Below, one piece after another: positions 45,764-54,091 of a DNA stretch of 64,000 nucleotides. A program made the position numbers and the translations under genes. The stretch comes from Ruegeria halocynthiae (lineage in GTDB: Bacteria > Pseudomonadota > Alphaproteobacteria > Rhodobacterales > Rhodobacteraceae): positions 922,070 through 986,069 of the forward strand of contig NZ_JQEZ01000001.1 in assembly GCF_000743705.1 (NCBI RefSeq), given 5' to 3'. The first letter of the stretch is position 1; every line of letters begins with the position of its first letter. Under the pieces are notes generated by a model. It made no database searches. It saw only the letters and a program-made list of their open reading frames with translations, and was not told the DNA's origin.

Positions 45764-47152
45764 ATGACCACGAACCCGCCAAACCTCCGCCCCGACCTGG
45801 CGCCTGCCGCCCGGATGCCCGAGATGCCACGTTCGAACCAGCCCACCATCGGTATGGTGTCGCTGGGTTGCCCCAAGGCATTGGTTGATAGTGAACGGAT
45901 TCTGACCCGCCTGCGGGCCGAAGGCTATGGGATTTCCCCCGATTATTCAGGGGCCGATGCCGTGATCGTGAACACCTGCGGGTTCCTTGACAGTGCCAAG
46001 GCTGAATCGCTGGACGCCATTGGTGAGGCTTTGGTGGAAAACGGCAAGGTCATCGTGACCGGCTGTTTGGGGGCTGAGCCGGATTACATCCGCGAACACC
46101 ACCCCCGCATCATGGCCGTCACCGGACCCCATCAGTACGAGCAGGTTCTGGATGCCGTCCATAAGGCTGTTCCACCCGACCCGGACCCGTTTGTCGATCT
46201 TCTGCCCGCCAGCAGCGTGCAGCTGACGCCGCGCCATTACAGCTATCTCAAGATTTCCGAAGGCTGTAACCACAAGTGCAAGTTCTGCATCATCCCCGAC
46301 ATGCGCGGCAAATTGGCCAGCCGCCCGGCCCATGCCGTCCTGCGTGAGGCCGAAAAGCTGGTCGACAATGGCGTCCGCGAGCTGCTGGTAATCTCGCAGG
46401 ATACCTCGGCCTATGGGCTGGACCGGAAATATGACGTGAACCCGTGGAAAGACCGCGAGGTTCGCAGCCACATTACCGATCTGGCGCGCGAATTGGGGCA
46501 GCTCGATGCGTGGGTGCGCCTGCACTATGTCTATCCCTATCCGCATGTGCGCGATCTGATTCCCCTTATGGCGGGCGCTGGCAGTAACATCCTGCCCTAT
46601 ATGGATATTCCCTTTCAGCACGCCCACCCGGACGTTCTGAAACGCATGGCCCGCCCGGCGGCTGCCGCCAAGACCCTGGACGAGATCGCCGCCTGGCGCG
46701 CGACCTGCCCGGACATCACCCTGCGGTCGACCTTCATCGTCGGCTACCCCGGCGAGACTGAAGCCGAGTTTCAGACCCTGCTGGACTGGATGGACGAGGC
46801 GCAGCTGGATCGTGTCGGTTGCTTTCAATACGAAAACGTGGCTGGCGCGCGGTCGAACGACCTGCCCGATCACGTCCCGGCCGAAGTCAAACAGGACCGG
46901 TGGGACCGCTTCATGGAAAAGGCCCAGGCCATTTCCGAGGCCAAACTGGTGGCCAAGGTGGGGCAAACCATTCAGGTGATCGTGGACGAGGTTGACGCCG
47001 ACGCCGCCACTTGCCGCACGCAGGCAGATGCGCCCGAGATTGATGGCAACCTGTTCATCGACGAAGGGTTCGAAGACCTCAAACCCGGCGATATCATTCC
47101 CGTCGAGGTGGATGAAGCTGGCGAATATGACTTGTGGGGCAAACGTCTGTGA
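45764..47152 (+). CDS. rimO: Ribosomal protein S12 methylthiotransferase RimO
   Basis: 462 aa radical-SAM enzyme that adds a methylthio group to the conserved Asp of ribosomal protein S12. N-terminal UPF0004 domain ([30 protein letters not shown]) holds the auxiliary cluster Cys. The radical SAM motif is [12 protein letters not shown], and a C-terminal TRAM domain ends [12 protein letters not shown]. The S12-type context (ASRP after the SAM loop) separates it from MiaB. The ATG at 45764 is chosen; the extension to 45728 has no SD. Confidence 0.95.
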   Translation: MTTNPPNLRPDLAPAARMPEMPRSNQPTIGMVSLGCPKALVDSERILTRLRAEGYGISPDYSGADAVIVNTCGFLDSAKAESLDAIGEALVENGKVIVTGCLGAEPDYIREHHPRIMAVTGPHQYEQVLDAVHKAVPPDPDPFVDLLPASSVQLTPRHYSYLKISEGCNHKCKFCIIPDMRGKLASRPAHAVLREAEKLVDNGVRELLVISQDTSAYGLDRKYDVNPWKDREVRSHITDLARELGQLDAWVRLHYVYPYPHVRDLIPLMAGAGSNILPYMDIPFQHAHPDVLKRMARPAAAAKTLDEIAAWRATCPDITLRSTFIVGYPGETEAEFQTLLDWMDEAQLDRVGCFQYENVAGARSNDLPDHVPAEVKQDRWDRFMEKAQAISEAKLVAKVGQTIQVIVDEVDADAATCRTQADAPEIDGNLFIDEGFEDLKPGDIIPVEVDEAGEYDLWGKRL

Positions 47153-47264
47153 CGTGACAGGCCGGTCACCTTTGATCGGAGAAGCGTGAGCCGAGTTTAT
47201 TGGCGTCGGGCGCAGGAATCCCGGATTATGACAGGACACCTTGGTTCGTTAGAAGGAGGGTACA

Positions 47265-47624
47265 ATGTCTGATCCACGTTCTTTTGCTGCGAAATTCGTG
47301 GCCGTGCTTCTTGCGGTCCAGCTTTATGCCGCACCGGTAATTGCCGAGGGCATCATCAGCAGTTCAGGGGGCTTCGACATCGTCGGGTCCAAACCGCTGA
47401 GCATTCACCACCGCAGCAAACACCATGTAAATCGGTATTATTTCGCGCCCAAGGTTAAGGCCCATTCGGCCAAACCCCCAATACATCACGTAAAGCCACG
47501 GAAAAAACACCACCGCGCGACACGCAAACACCATAAGAAACGGTACAAACAATTCTACGTGCCAAAGCGATATGGGATCAGGCACCGAAAGCACCGACAT
47601 GGGGGCTTGTGGCATAGTCGCTAA
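47265..47624 (+). CDS. Small exported His/Lys/Arg-rich protein
   Basis: 119 aa. Strong SD (AGAAGGAGGG, 4 nt gap) and a clear signal peptide (FVAVLLAVQLYAAPVIA, cleavage about 27). The mature 92 residues contain roughly 15 His, 14 Lys and 11 Arg and only two acidic residues, in clusters such as KPRKKHHRATRKHHKKR. It should be an exported, strongly basic, possibly metal- or polyanion-binding protein. I recognise no family. It stands alone between rimO and dgkA. Confidence 0.7.
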   Translation: MSDPRSFAAKFVAVLLAVQLYAAPVIAEGIISSSGGFDIVGSKPLSIHHRSKHHVNRYYFAPKVKAHSAKPPIHHVKPRKKHHRATRKHHKKRYKQFYVPKRYGIRHRKHRHGGLWHSR

Positions 47625-47640
47625 GGGCTTCCCGGGCAGA

Positions 47641-47997
47641 TCAAAACAAACCCCAAAGCCCAACGGCCCACGCAATGCCAGCCGCCACAGCGGTTAAGGC
47701 CACGGCTGCGCTGGCCGCATCCTTGGCCTGACCTGCCAATGTGCTGCGCGCGGTCGAGGTGTGATCGACAGCCCGTTCAATCGCGGTGTTGAACAACTCA
47801 GCCACCAATACAAGAATGCCCAACACCACAATGACTGCGCGGACCCCATCGCCAAGTGGCAACAAAAACGCCAAAACAGCGGAAATGAGATTGGCCCAGA
47901 CCCAGGCGCGAAACGAATATTCGGCGTGCCAGGTGGCGGTCAGACCCTGCCAGCTCCAGCGGGTGCGATCTTTGAGGCGGTCAACGAAGTTGATCAT
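47641..47997 (-). CDS. dgkA: Diacylglycerol kinase
   Basis: 118 aa, normal DgkA size, three TM helices. Starts MINFVDRLKDRTRWSWQG and carries the family motif AELFNTAIERAVD with catalytic Glu/Asn. It phosphorylates diacylglycerol in the inner membrane, recycling lipid head-group by-products. The frame extends to 48303, but the homologous start is at 47997. Convergent with the basic exported protein gene, 16 bp apart. Confidence 0.9.
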   Translation of the reverse strand: MINFVDRLKDRTRWSWQGLTATWHAEYSFRAWVWANLISAVLAFLLPLGDGVRAVIVVLGILVLVAELFNTAIERAVDHTSTARSTLAGQAKDAASAAVALTAVAAGIAWAVGLWGLF

Positions 47998-48054
47998 GAG
48001 CTTTCGACTTTCCAGTGGATCAGACGCAACCCTGATCGGCATATAGCAGGCAAG

Positions 48055-48074
48055 AAAAAACCGCCCAGAGGCGG
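48055..48074 (-). terminator. Terminator after the small lipoprotein gene
   Basis: On the minus strand a 5-bp GC stem (48061-48065 with 48070-48074, 4-nt loop) is followed by six T's. It lies 53 bp past the lipoprotein stop. Confidence 0.55.
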
Positions 48075-48127
48075 CCATACTGCGGGAAATTGTGCGGACG
48101 GCTTGGAAAAAGCCGCCCGCGGAATGC

Positions 48128-48316
48128 TTATTGTGCGACCGGGTTACAGACGGTCTGACCAGCTTCGGTTGTGGCCAGATCAGTGCCTGCCGGGCAGCTC
48201 GGCGAACCAAACTTGTCATATTCGGGTGTAATATAAACCGGTGTCGGTTCTTCCTGCTGCGAACAAGCAGCCAGAACCAGGGCAATTGCGCTAACGGCAG
48301 CAAATTTGAGTTTCAT
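48128..48316 (-). CDS. Small lipoprotein
   Basis: 62 aa. Signal with lipobox LVLAAC (Cys18) and then SQQEEPTP. The short mature part has two Cys in SPSCPAGTDLATTEAG and QTVCNP, possibly a disulfide. The ATG at 48316 has AAAGGA about 10 nt upstream; a TTG three codons earlier is too close to the SD. Probably outer-membrane anchored; function unknown. Confidence 0.7.
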   Translation of the reverse strand: MKLKFAAVSAIALVLAACSQQEEPTPVYITPEYDKFGSPSCPAGTDLATTEAGQTVCNPVAQ

Positions 48317-48544
48317 GTCCGACAATCCTTTGTTAATTTTCTGATATTGCCCAATAATTCGGGGCCAGTTGCAGAATAGGGCCTCGATGGTATATTTGCA
48401 ACAAGATCAAACACACGATTGTGAATAAAGGCGAATCCACGCTGGTACAGCGATTTTCAGCCGTTTCCGACACGGTATTCCCTACAGTTTTCAGCGCACT
48501 ACCCTAAACTGACGCAGGGACATTAGCGAAAACGGAGTAGCCAC

Positions 48545-48787
48545 ATGCCTGACAGTCCGAAAATTGCCCAAAAAGCACCATACCCGGTCGAGGTGACCGA
48601 AGGCCGAAGCTATTTCTGGTGCGCATGTGGTCGATCCAAGCGGCAACCATTTTGCGACGGGTCGCACCAGGGAACGGGAATTGAACCAGTTAAATACACG
48701 GCCGAGGCCAGCAAAAAGGTCTTTTTCTGCGGCTGCAAGCACAGCGCAACGCCGCCCCTTTGTGACGGGTCGCATTCCAAGCTTTGA
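48545..48787 (+). CDS. CDGSH iron-sulfur domain protein with two motifs
   Basis: 80 aa cytosolic protein with two CDGSH-type sites. Site 1 has C26, C28, C37 and H41 (FWCACG ... FCDGSH). Site 2 has C62, C64, C73 and H77 (FFCGCK ... LCDGSH). Each CCCH set should hold one redox-active, labile 2Fe-2S cluster. Tandem-motif CDGSH proteins are common in bacteria. SD CGGAG at 8 nt. The stop touches the end of the convergent four-Cys gene. Confidence 0.9.
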   Translation: MPDSPKIAQKAPYPVEVTEGRSYFWCACGRSKRQPFCDGSHQGTGIEPVKYTAEASKKVFFCGCKHSATPPLCDGSHSKL

Positions 48788-49048
48788 CTACGGCTTCAGG
48801 CCGTTCAGCAGCTGGGCGTTTGCACAAAAATCCGGGGCTAGGCGGGCTTCGGATTGTTGTTGTGACAGCCAGATCGCACATCGGTCGTTGCATTGGGACG
48901 CCCGGCACCGTGTAACCATCTCGGCGTAGTGTTCGGATGTGAGGCGACCTTCCGCCATCGCCTCGGACAGAGAAACATTCATGCTCCGCGCAACCGAGCG
49001 GGTAAGCCAAAAGTGCGTTTCAACGTCCCCCAGAACATGCCGTGTCAT
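48788..49048 (-). CDS. Small four-Cys protein, copy 1 (DUF6455-like)
   Basis: 86 aa, no signal peptide. C48, C53, C57 and C75 lie in the C-terminal half (CRASQCNDRCAIWL, PDFCANAQLL). The 83-aa protein encoded 47 bp upstream is a clear paralogue with the same overall layout. I recall this as the DUF6455 type of Rhodobacterales, function unknown. The ATG at 49048 has AGGAAA 4 nt upstream; the longer frame to 49204 overlaps copy 2. Confidence 0.75.
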   Translation of the reverse strand: MTRHVLGDVETHFWLTRSVARSMNVSLSEAMAEGRLTSEHYAEMVTRCRASQCNDRCAIWLSQQQSEARLAPDFCANAQLLNGLKP

Positions 49049-49095
49049 CAGATTTCCTATTTTTCTGTTGATCCCCGCAGGGATCACTTTGCGCG

Positions 49096-49347
49096 TTACG
49101 GGATCAATTTGGTCAGCAGTTCCTGATTCCGGCAGTATTCCGGCGCTTGGCGCGCGGGGTCGGGACGGTTCAGAAAGCTCTGACAATGGCCGGGGTTTGG
49201 GCAATCCGTACAGCGCAAGACCGCATCGGAAAGCTGGTCGATTGAAACCTCACCCTCAATTGCGGCGCTTTGCAGGTCCACCCCAAGCTTGGTCGCCATC
49301 TGATCGACCATACCGGCGTGCCGCTTTAGTGTTTCTTGGCAGTGCAT
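49096..49347 (-). CDS. Small four-Cys protein, copy 2 (DUF6455-like)
   Basis: 83 aa. C46, C49, C55 and C72 (CTDCPNPGHCQSFL, PEYCRNQELL) plus Cys3. The first-to-third Cys distance is 9 residues in both copies, and the last Cys follows 17-18 later in a P-[DE]-[FY]-C-x-N-x-[EQ]-LL context. A bound metal is likely but unproven. SD GAGAGGA. Same orientation as copy 1, so probably one mRNA. Confidence 0.75.
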   Translation of the reverse strand: MHCQETLKRHAGMVDQMATKLGVDLQSAAIEGEVSIDQLSDAVLRCTDCPNPGHCQSFLNRPDPARQAPEYCRNQELLTKLIP

Positions 49348-49416
49348 TGGAAATCCTCTCCCTTTCTCACGCCTCAGAAAGGTACGTCATTTCCGCAGGT
49401 GGGCCTTTGACTCAGG

Positions 49417-49785
49417 TCAAGGCACGGCGCTGATATGGTCCAGATAGGCGCGGGTGGCGTCCTGAACCCGGCGAAATCGGTCACCGCCCAGCTTTTTGCC
49501 CCCGTACCAGCGGGTGACGATGACAACATGCCCCTCAAGCCCGGCGCGTTCCAACATACGCAGGATCACCATGCCCGCCCCGCTTTCACCATCGTCCGCC
49601 TTAAGCGCACCTGTCGGCAAGATCGCAGCCCAGGTGTTATGCGTCGCCTTGGCATAGGCTTTGTCCGATTTAAGGTCGCGCAAGACCGCATCAACATCCG
49701 CCCGCGCGCCGACAGCTGCGCCTGACACCGCGTATTTCGACCCTCGGTCCGTCAAGACCACCCCAAGCCGCGTCAATGACGTCAT
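49417..49785 (-). CDS. IMPACT/YigZ-family protein (UPF0029), short form
   Basis: 122 aa, only the N-terminal UPF0029 domain. Contains KATHNTWAAIL, DDGESGAGMVILRMLE and VTRWYGGKKLGGDRF, matching the family's conserved H-N-x-W/Y, DDGEP-like and RYFGG-like motifs. The C-terminal EF-G-like domain of YigZ is missing. The family's molecular role is not settled. The start overlaps the stop of the M48 lipoprotein gene by 4 bp, so it is co-translated. Confidence 0.85.
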   Translation of the reverse strand: MTSLTRLGVVLTDRGSKYAVSGAAVGARADVDAVLRDLKSDKAYAKATHNTWAAILPTGALKADDGESGAGMVILRMLERAGLEGHVVIVTRWYGGKKLGGDRFRRVQDATRAYLDHISAVP

Positions 49786-50489
49786 TGCGTCAATCCGACT
49801 TGCTTCGCCGTTTCCAGAACGATCTGGACGCGCTGGGCATTGGGCGGGTGCGTTCCCAGAAACCGGTCGCCCGGATCGGGGATGCGGTCAAAGTATTTGG
49901 CGCCAATCAAAGGGTTGTACCCAGCGTTATGGGTGATGATGGTGCCCAGTTGATCTGCTTCCAGTTCAAAATCTTTCACATAGACCTGCGCACCCACTTG
50001 GGCCCCCAGTTTTTGCGCCTCTTCAACCGCGACCCCTTCTGCGCCGCTCAGCCGGGCCAATTCACCAAAGATGACCGCGCTCTGGCGCGAGTTTTCGGCT
50101 TGTCGGGGAATATGGCGCAGCACGTGATGGGCGGCTTCGTGCCCCATGACAAAGGCCAGCTCATCCGCGTTCTGGGCGGATTGGATCATCGCGCGGGTAA
50201 AGATGATCACCGGTTGGTCTTTGTCGTCCAGGGTTTGAAACGCATTCGCCGGCGCGCGCGGGTTCAGGTCAACAACGATCGTGAAATCGCAATTCTTGAC
50301 CTTGGACCGCCGCAGACACTCAGCACGGGCTTCTCGGCCAACCGCGCGACTGATTTTCTGGAAAGAGTCAGCCCCAACCTGAAAATCCGACGTGTCCTGT
50401 GCCCAGTCCGCCGCAGGCTGCACACGCAGCGTGTCAGCGCCGCAAGCCGCCAGAATCAGGGGAAGCAACAAACAGATCAGACGGCGCAT
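49782..50489 (-). CDS. M48-family metalloprotease lipoprotein
   Basis: 235 aa. Lipobox LILAAC (Cys16) shows a membrane-anchored periplasmic protein. Zinc motif HEAAH at 117-121, with the third ligand Glu probably in FELEADQLG near 174-180, gives an active M48 (LoiP/YcaL-like) peptidase. Such proteases handle misfolded envelope or outer-membrane proteins. First gene of a two-gene unit with the IMPACT-family gene. Confidence 0.88.
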   Translation of the reverse strand: MRRLICLLLPLILAACGADTLRVQPAADWAQDTSDFQVGADSFQKISRAVGREARAECLRRSKVKNCDFTIVVDLNPRAPANAFQTLDDKDQPVIIFTRAMIQSAQNADELAFVMGHEAAHHVLRHIPRQAENSRQSAVIFGELARLSGAEGVAVEEAQKLGAQVGAQVYVKDFELEADQLGTIITHNAGYNPLIGAKYFDRIPDPGDRFLGTHPPNAQRVQIVLETAKQVGLTQ

Positions 50490-50563
50490 GCGTATTCCTT
50501 TGAAACGGCAATCCCGTTTTCAAGACCATAGCGCGGTCCTGTTGGGACTGCCACTGTGCGATT

Positions 50564-50860
50564 ATGGCTGAACGGGTTGCAATGCCACCGAACGCCCGGC
50601 ACTGTGCCATCATGTTTTCGATTGAGCATGAATTCGACTCGACGGTGATTACTCTGGTGGACGAAGGTGCCAAGCCTTTGCAAGAGGATGTGGTCATCAA
50701 CAACTTTGCCGAATGCGTGACGCTGGAACAGTTTGACCCGCGTACGGACACGGTTCAAAGGATCACGCTTTCGCCCGAGCAGGTGCGCGACCTGGCCGCT
50801 GCTCTGGATTTGCCTGAAGGTGTCTACCAAATTCACGAAACACCAGATCAGGGCACATAA
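50564..50860 (+). CDS. Conserved hypothetical protein
   Basis: 98 aa from 50564, or 82 aa if translation starts at the ATG at 50612 (MFSIEHEFDSTVIT), which gives a neater N-terminus. No good SD is seen for either. Acidic, soluble, with a C-terminal helix LSPEQVRDLAAALDLPEGVY. I do not recognise a family. It is tail-to-tail with the DUF167 gene, overlapping by 13 bp. Confidence 0.6.
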   Translation: MAERVAMPPNARHCAIMFSIEHEFDSTVITLVDEGAKPLQEDVVINNFAECVTLEQFDPRTDTVQRITLSPEQVRDLAAALDLPEGVYQIHETPDQGT

Positions 50861-51123
50861 ACGAACAATTTGTCCCGCGCGCTATGACCGCGTTTCAGGA
50901 CAAGCGTTGACGGCGCGACCCCCATCGCTGCGGCAAGGATACTGCGCACGGCCTCGTTTGCCTTGCCGTTTTCCGGCGCTGCGGTGACGTCGATACGAAT
51001 GCCGCCGCTTTGCGGATCAATCCTGTTTTTTGCAGCTTTGGGCGTGACTCTGACCTGTATGCCAGCGCCGGAAATGGCCCGATCGCTTAGATCCGGCAAA
51101 TTGCGCAGCTTCGGTTTGGCCAT
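50848..51123 (-). CDS. DUF167-family protein (YggU-like)
   Basis: 91 aa. Typical DUF167 core: IQVRVTPKAAKNRID, VTAAPENGKANEAV and LVLKRGHSARDKLFVY. Small cytosolic alpha/beta protein widely conserved and of unknown function. Monocistronic on the minus strand. Confidence 0.88.
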   Translation of the reverse strand: MAKPKLRNLPDLSDRAISGAGIQVRVTPKAAKNRIDPQSGGIRIDVTAAPENGKANEAVRSILAAAMGVAPSTLVLKRGHSARDKLFVYVP

Positions 51124-51259
51124 TGTCCCGTCCTGATTGTAATCACCCTTGCACGGTTAGCGCTGGAATGAAATTGATCCACGCAAGCCAGCCGTTAGCC
51201 CTTGAAACCTGCCAGATGCTGACCAAGATACAGACTGCCCATGTAAAGGAAGTTAACAT

Positions 51260-51838
51260 ATGTCCTTGAAGAACCCGGCCGCCCTGGAATTTCTGCAAAC
51301 GCGCCGGTCTCGTCCCGCGAAAACCCTGGTTGCCCCAGCCCCCACCCGAGACGAGCTTTTGCCCTTGCTGATGGCTGCAGCCCGCAGCCCGGATCACGGC
51401 AAGCTAGAGCCGTGGCGGTTCATCGTGCTGGAAAAAGGCGCGATGCCGCGCCTGTCGGCACTGACGCAGGAATTCGGTGCGACATTGGGCAAAACGCCCG
51501 AGGAAATCGCAAAGGCCCGCAGCCAGTTCGATATGGGCCATCTGGCCGTAGCGGTGATCGAGGTGCAGAAACCGTCGGAAAAAGTTCCCGCGATCGAGCA
51601 GACCTATTCCGCTGGTGCGGTCTGCCTGGCCTTGCTGAACGCGGCGCTTGCGGCGGGCTGGGGGGCGAACTGGCTGTCGGGCTGGCAAACCCATAACCCC
51701 AGGTTCTGCCAAAAAGCTTTTGGGCTGAAGGACAATGAACGCGTTGTCGGGCTGGTTCATATCGCCACCGAAGGCGCAACCCCGCCAGAACGCCCCCGCC
51801 CTGATGTGGCGACCCTGACCGAATGGGTTTCGGCATGA
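51260..51838 (+). CDS. Nitroreductase-family protein (YdjA-like)
   Basis: 192 aa, flavin (FMN) oxidoreductase fold. N-terminal LQTRRSRPAKTLVAP phosphate-binding Arg pair, then AARSPDHGKLEPWRFIVLE. The body and the C-terminal WLSGWQ and GLVHIAT segments match the short YdjA-type nitroreductases. It would reduce nitro groups or quinones with NAD(P)H. SD AAGGAAG. Its stop overlaps the start of the EI24-like gene. Confidence 0.88.
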   Translation: MSLKNPAALEFLQTRRSRPAKTLVAPAPTRDELLPLLMAAARSPDHGKLEPWRFIVLEKGAMPRLSALTQEFGATLGKTPEEIAKARSQFDMGHLAVAVIEVQKPSEKVPAIEQTYSAGAVCLALLNAALAAGWGANWLSGWQTHNPRFCQKAFGLKDNERVVGLVHIATEGATPPERPRPDVATLTEWVSA

Positions 51839-52533
51839 TCATCCTCAACGCGTTTTTCGCGGCACTCGGCCAGATCGGGGACCCAAAGTTTCGCGGTGTC
51901 CTGCTGCGCGGTGTTGGCCTGACCATCATTCTGTTGATTGCCGCCTGCGCGGGCGCAATCTGGCTGATCAACAGGCTGTCCGGGGATGAGATCTCATTGC
52001 CCTGGATCGGCGCGGTGCCATGGCTGAATGATGTACTGAACTATTCGGGCATCTTCGTGGTGCTGATCCTGCCGGTGTTCCTGATGGTCCCTGTGGCCTC
52101 GGCGATTACGTCGATGTTTCTGGAAGAGGTCGCGCAGGCAGTCGAGGACAAGCATTATCCCACCCTGCCCGCCGTTCCGGGCATCCCGTTCAGCGACGGG
52201 TTGCGCGATGCGCTTGCGTTCATGGGGGTGTTGATCGTGGCCAACCTGCTGGCGCTGATCCTCTATGCGATTTTCACGCCACTCGCGCCGTTTATCTTCT
52301 GGGCAATGAACGGGTTTTTACTAGGACGCGAGTATTTTACACTGGCCGCGATGCGGCGCATCGGGCGGGATGGCGCGCGCAAACTGCGGGCCAAACATTC
52401 GGCCACCATCTGGCTGGCGGGCACCCTGATGGCCATTCCCCTGTCAGTGCCGCTGATCAACCTTGTGATCCCGATCTTCGGGGCCGCGACATTCACGCAT
52501 ATTTTCCACAAGTTGTCAGGGCCAACGCCCTGA
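51835..52533 (+). CDS. EI24/CysZ-like membrane protein
   Basis: 232 aa with about four to six TM segments (GVGLTIILLIAACAGAIWLI, FVVLILPVFLMVPVASAI, FMGVLIVANLLALILYAIF, LAGTLMAIPLSVPLINLV). It resembles the EI24/CysZ superfamily, with FWAMNGFLLGREYFTL as the typical central motif. CysZ imports sulfate, but this subgroup is uncharacterised. It starts at the ATG overlapping the nitroreductase TGA (ATGA). Confidence 0.82.
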   Translation: MIILNAFFAALGQIGDPKFRGVLLRGVGLTIILLIAACAGAIWLINRLSGDEISLPWIGAVPWLNDVLNYSGIFVVLILPVFLMVPVASAITSMFLEEVAQAVEDKHYPTLPAVPGIPFSDGLRDALAFMGVLIVANLLALILYAIFTPLAPFIFWAMNGFLLGREYFTLAAMRRIGRDGARKLRAKHSATIWLAGTLMAIPLSVPLINLVIPIFGAATFTHIFHKLSGPTP

Positions 52534-52536
52534 CGG

Positions 52537-52812
52537 CTAGTTGCGCGGCTCCAGCTGGTTCAGCCAGTCAAAATCCCGAACCGAAATCACACCGGACAGA
52601 ATGATCCCTGCTATGATGGCCCACAGCACCACCGAAATACCGGTGGTGATCCACATCTTTTTCTTCATGTGATGCACTTCCGGCGCGCCCGCATGGGTGC
52701 CCGGAACGATGTCACCCAGATCACCCTGCGTCTTGATGCGGATCGGCAGAATCACCAACAGCGTCATGAACCAGATGACGGAAAACAGAACCAGTCCGGC
52801 AGTTATTGTCAT
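52537..52812 (-). CDS. DUF1467-like small membrane protein
   Basis: 91 aa, two TM helices (AGLVLFSVIWFMTLLVILPI and GISVVLWAIIAGIILSGVI) around a short polar loop with KTQGDLGDIVPGTHAGAP. This pattern, next to mce, is a familiar alphaproteobacterial arrangement (DUF1467). It starts 21 bp after the mce stop, so the two share an mRNA. Function unknown. Confidence 0.82.
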   Translation of the reverse strand: MTITAGLVLFSVIWFMTLLVILPIRIKTQGDLGDIVPGTHAGAPEVHHMKKKMWITTGISVVLWAIIAGIILSGVISVRDFDWLNQLEPRN

Positions 52813-52833
52813 TTCGACCCCTCCGGGGTTGGA

Positions 52834-53238
52834 TTAAACCTGTTCCAGCTCGACCAGGCAGCCGTTGAAATCCTTGGGATGCAGGAACAGCACCGGCTTG
52901 CCGTGCGCACCGATCTTGGGCTCGCCTGAACCCAAAACGCGGGCCCCGGTTTCCTGCAGATGATCGCGGGCGGCGATGATGTCGTCGACTTCGTAGCAGA
53001 CGTGGTGAATGCCCCCCGCGGGGTTCTTTTCCAGAAAACCGTTGATCGGGCTGTTGTCACCCAGCGGGTACAGCAGCTCGATCTTGGTGTTGGGCAGTTC
53101 GATGAACACAACGGTCACACCATGATCAGGCTCGTCCTGCGGGGCACCAACTTTGGCACCCAACGCGCTGCGATACTGCTCGGACGCGGCCTCAAGATCG
53201 GGAACGGCAATTGCAACGTGGTTCAGGCGACCAATCAT
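52834..53238 (-). CDS. mce: Methylmalonyl-CoA epimerase
   Basis: 134 aa vicinal-oxygen-chelate (glyoxalase) fold. Metal ligands appear in LNHVAIAVPD, IELLYPLG, GIHHVCYEVDD and CLVELEQV. Interconverts the R and S forms of methylmalonyl-CoA in propionyl-CoA degradation (and in the ethylmalonyl-CoA pathway). SD AGGAGAG. Divergent from the receiver-domain gene. Confidence 0.92.
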   Translation of the reverse strand: MIGRLNHVAIAVPDLEAASEQYRSALGAKVGAPQDEPDHGVTVVFIELPNTKIELLYPLGDNSPINGFLEKNPAGGIHHVCYEVDDIIAARDHLQETGARVLGSGEPKIGAHGKPVLFLHPKDFNGCLVELEQV

Positions 53239-53373
53239 GGAACTCTCCTTAGGTTCTGCGTTGCGGCGGTTATGAGGGCAGCCGCGACAAAGAACAAGTG
53301 CGCCAAATTGCCGTTAACGCTGTGTTAGCCAGAAGTTCCTAGCGTGAGGCATCTGCTGATTAGGAGTTCTGCC

Positions 53374-54090
53374 ATGGACGATTCGAGCCCCTTCGCCTCC
53401 CCCGTGCAGCCGACCGCGATGCGGCCGCTGCTGGGTCAAACCATTCTGGTTGTCGAAGACAGCCGCTATGCCTGTGACGCAATCCGTCTGATGTGCCTGC
53501 ACAGCGGTGCGCGCATCCGACGCGCGGATTGCCTGACATCTGCCCGGCGTCACCTGCAGATCTACCGCCCCTCGGTCATTCTGGTGGATATCGGCCTGCC
53601 GGACGGGTCCGGGGCCGAACTGATTGCCGAACTTACCGATGCAACACCACGTATCGGTGCCATTCTGGGCATGTCCGGCGATGATCACGCCCAGGACACT
53701 GCATTGCAGGCCGGGGCAGACGGGTTCCTGGCCAAACCCATGAAATCGCTGTCCAGCTTTCAGAGGTTCATTTTGGAAAGCCTGCCCGAAGATCGCCGCC
53801 CCAACAGCCTCCATGCTGTCCGGGACGAGGTTATCCGCCCCGACCCGATGGCCTATCAGGATGACATGGCCCATATCGCGGATGTGCTGGCCGGGCCAAA
53901 TGATCACCGAACATTGGACTATGCCGCCCAGTTTTTGCGTGGGGTAGCCCGCGATGCCGAAGACATGGTTTTGGCCGATGCCGCGCAAAGGCTGGCAGAA
54001 TCGCGCGCAGAAGGCACCCCGATCACCGCGCTGGCCGCGCAGGTTGCCGGTATCGTTCAGACACGGCTGGAACAGCGTAAGGCGATCTGA
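53374..54090 (+). CDS. Response regulator with a degenerate Hpt-like C-terminal domain
   Basis: 238 aa. The receiver domain has acidic pocket E28/D29, phospho-acceptor D72 (ILVDIGLPDGSG), Ser101 and K121 (FLAKPMK), so it should be phosphorylatable. There is no DNA-binding domain. Residues about 155-235 are helical and follow the Hpt pattern, AAQFLRGVARDAEDMVLADA. The usual AHxLKG is AQFLRG, with Gln186 where the phospho-His belongs. It may dock on histidine kinases or receivers without phosphotransfer. The ATG at 53374 has TAGGAG upstream. Confidence 0.8.
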   Translation: MDDSSPFASPVQPTAMRPLLGQTILVVEDSRYACDAIRLMCLHSGARIRRADCLTSARRHLQIYRPSVILVDIGLPDGSGAELIAELTDATPRIGAILGMSGDDHAQDTALQAGADGFLAKPMKSLSSFQRFILESLPEDRRPNSLHAVRDEVIRPDPMAYQDDMAHIADVLAGPNDHRTLDYAAQFLRGVARDAEDMVLADAAQRLAESRAEGTPITALAAQVAGIVQTRLEQRKAI

Positions 54091-54091
54091 G

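Noticed and set aside
45947-47239. 430-codon open frame antisense to rimO
   Set aside because: Mirror frame of a well-supported radical-SAM gene; no SD or domain.
48321-48500. FNR-like half sites in the gap before the CDGSH gene
   Set aside because: TTGCA and ATCAA are present but spaced one base too far apart and imperfect; not called. I see nothing else in this gap except the CDGSH SD.
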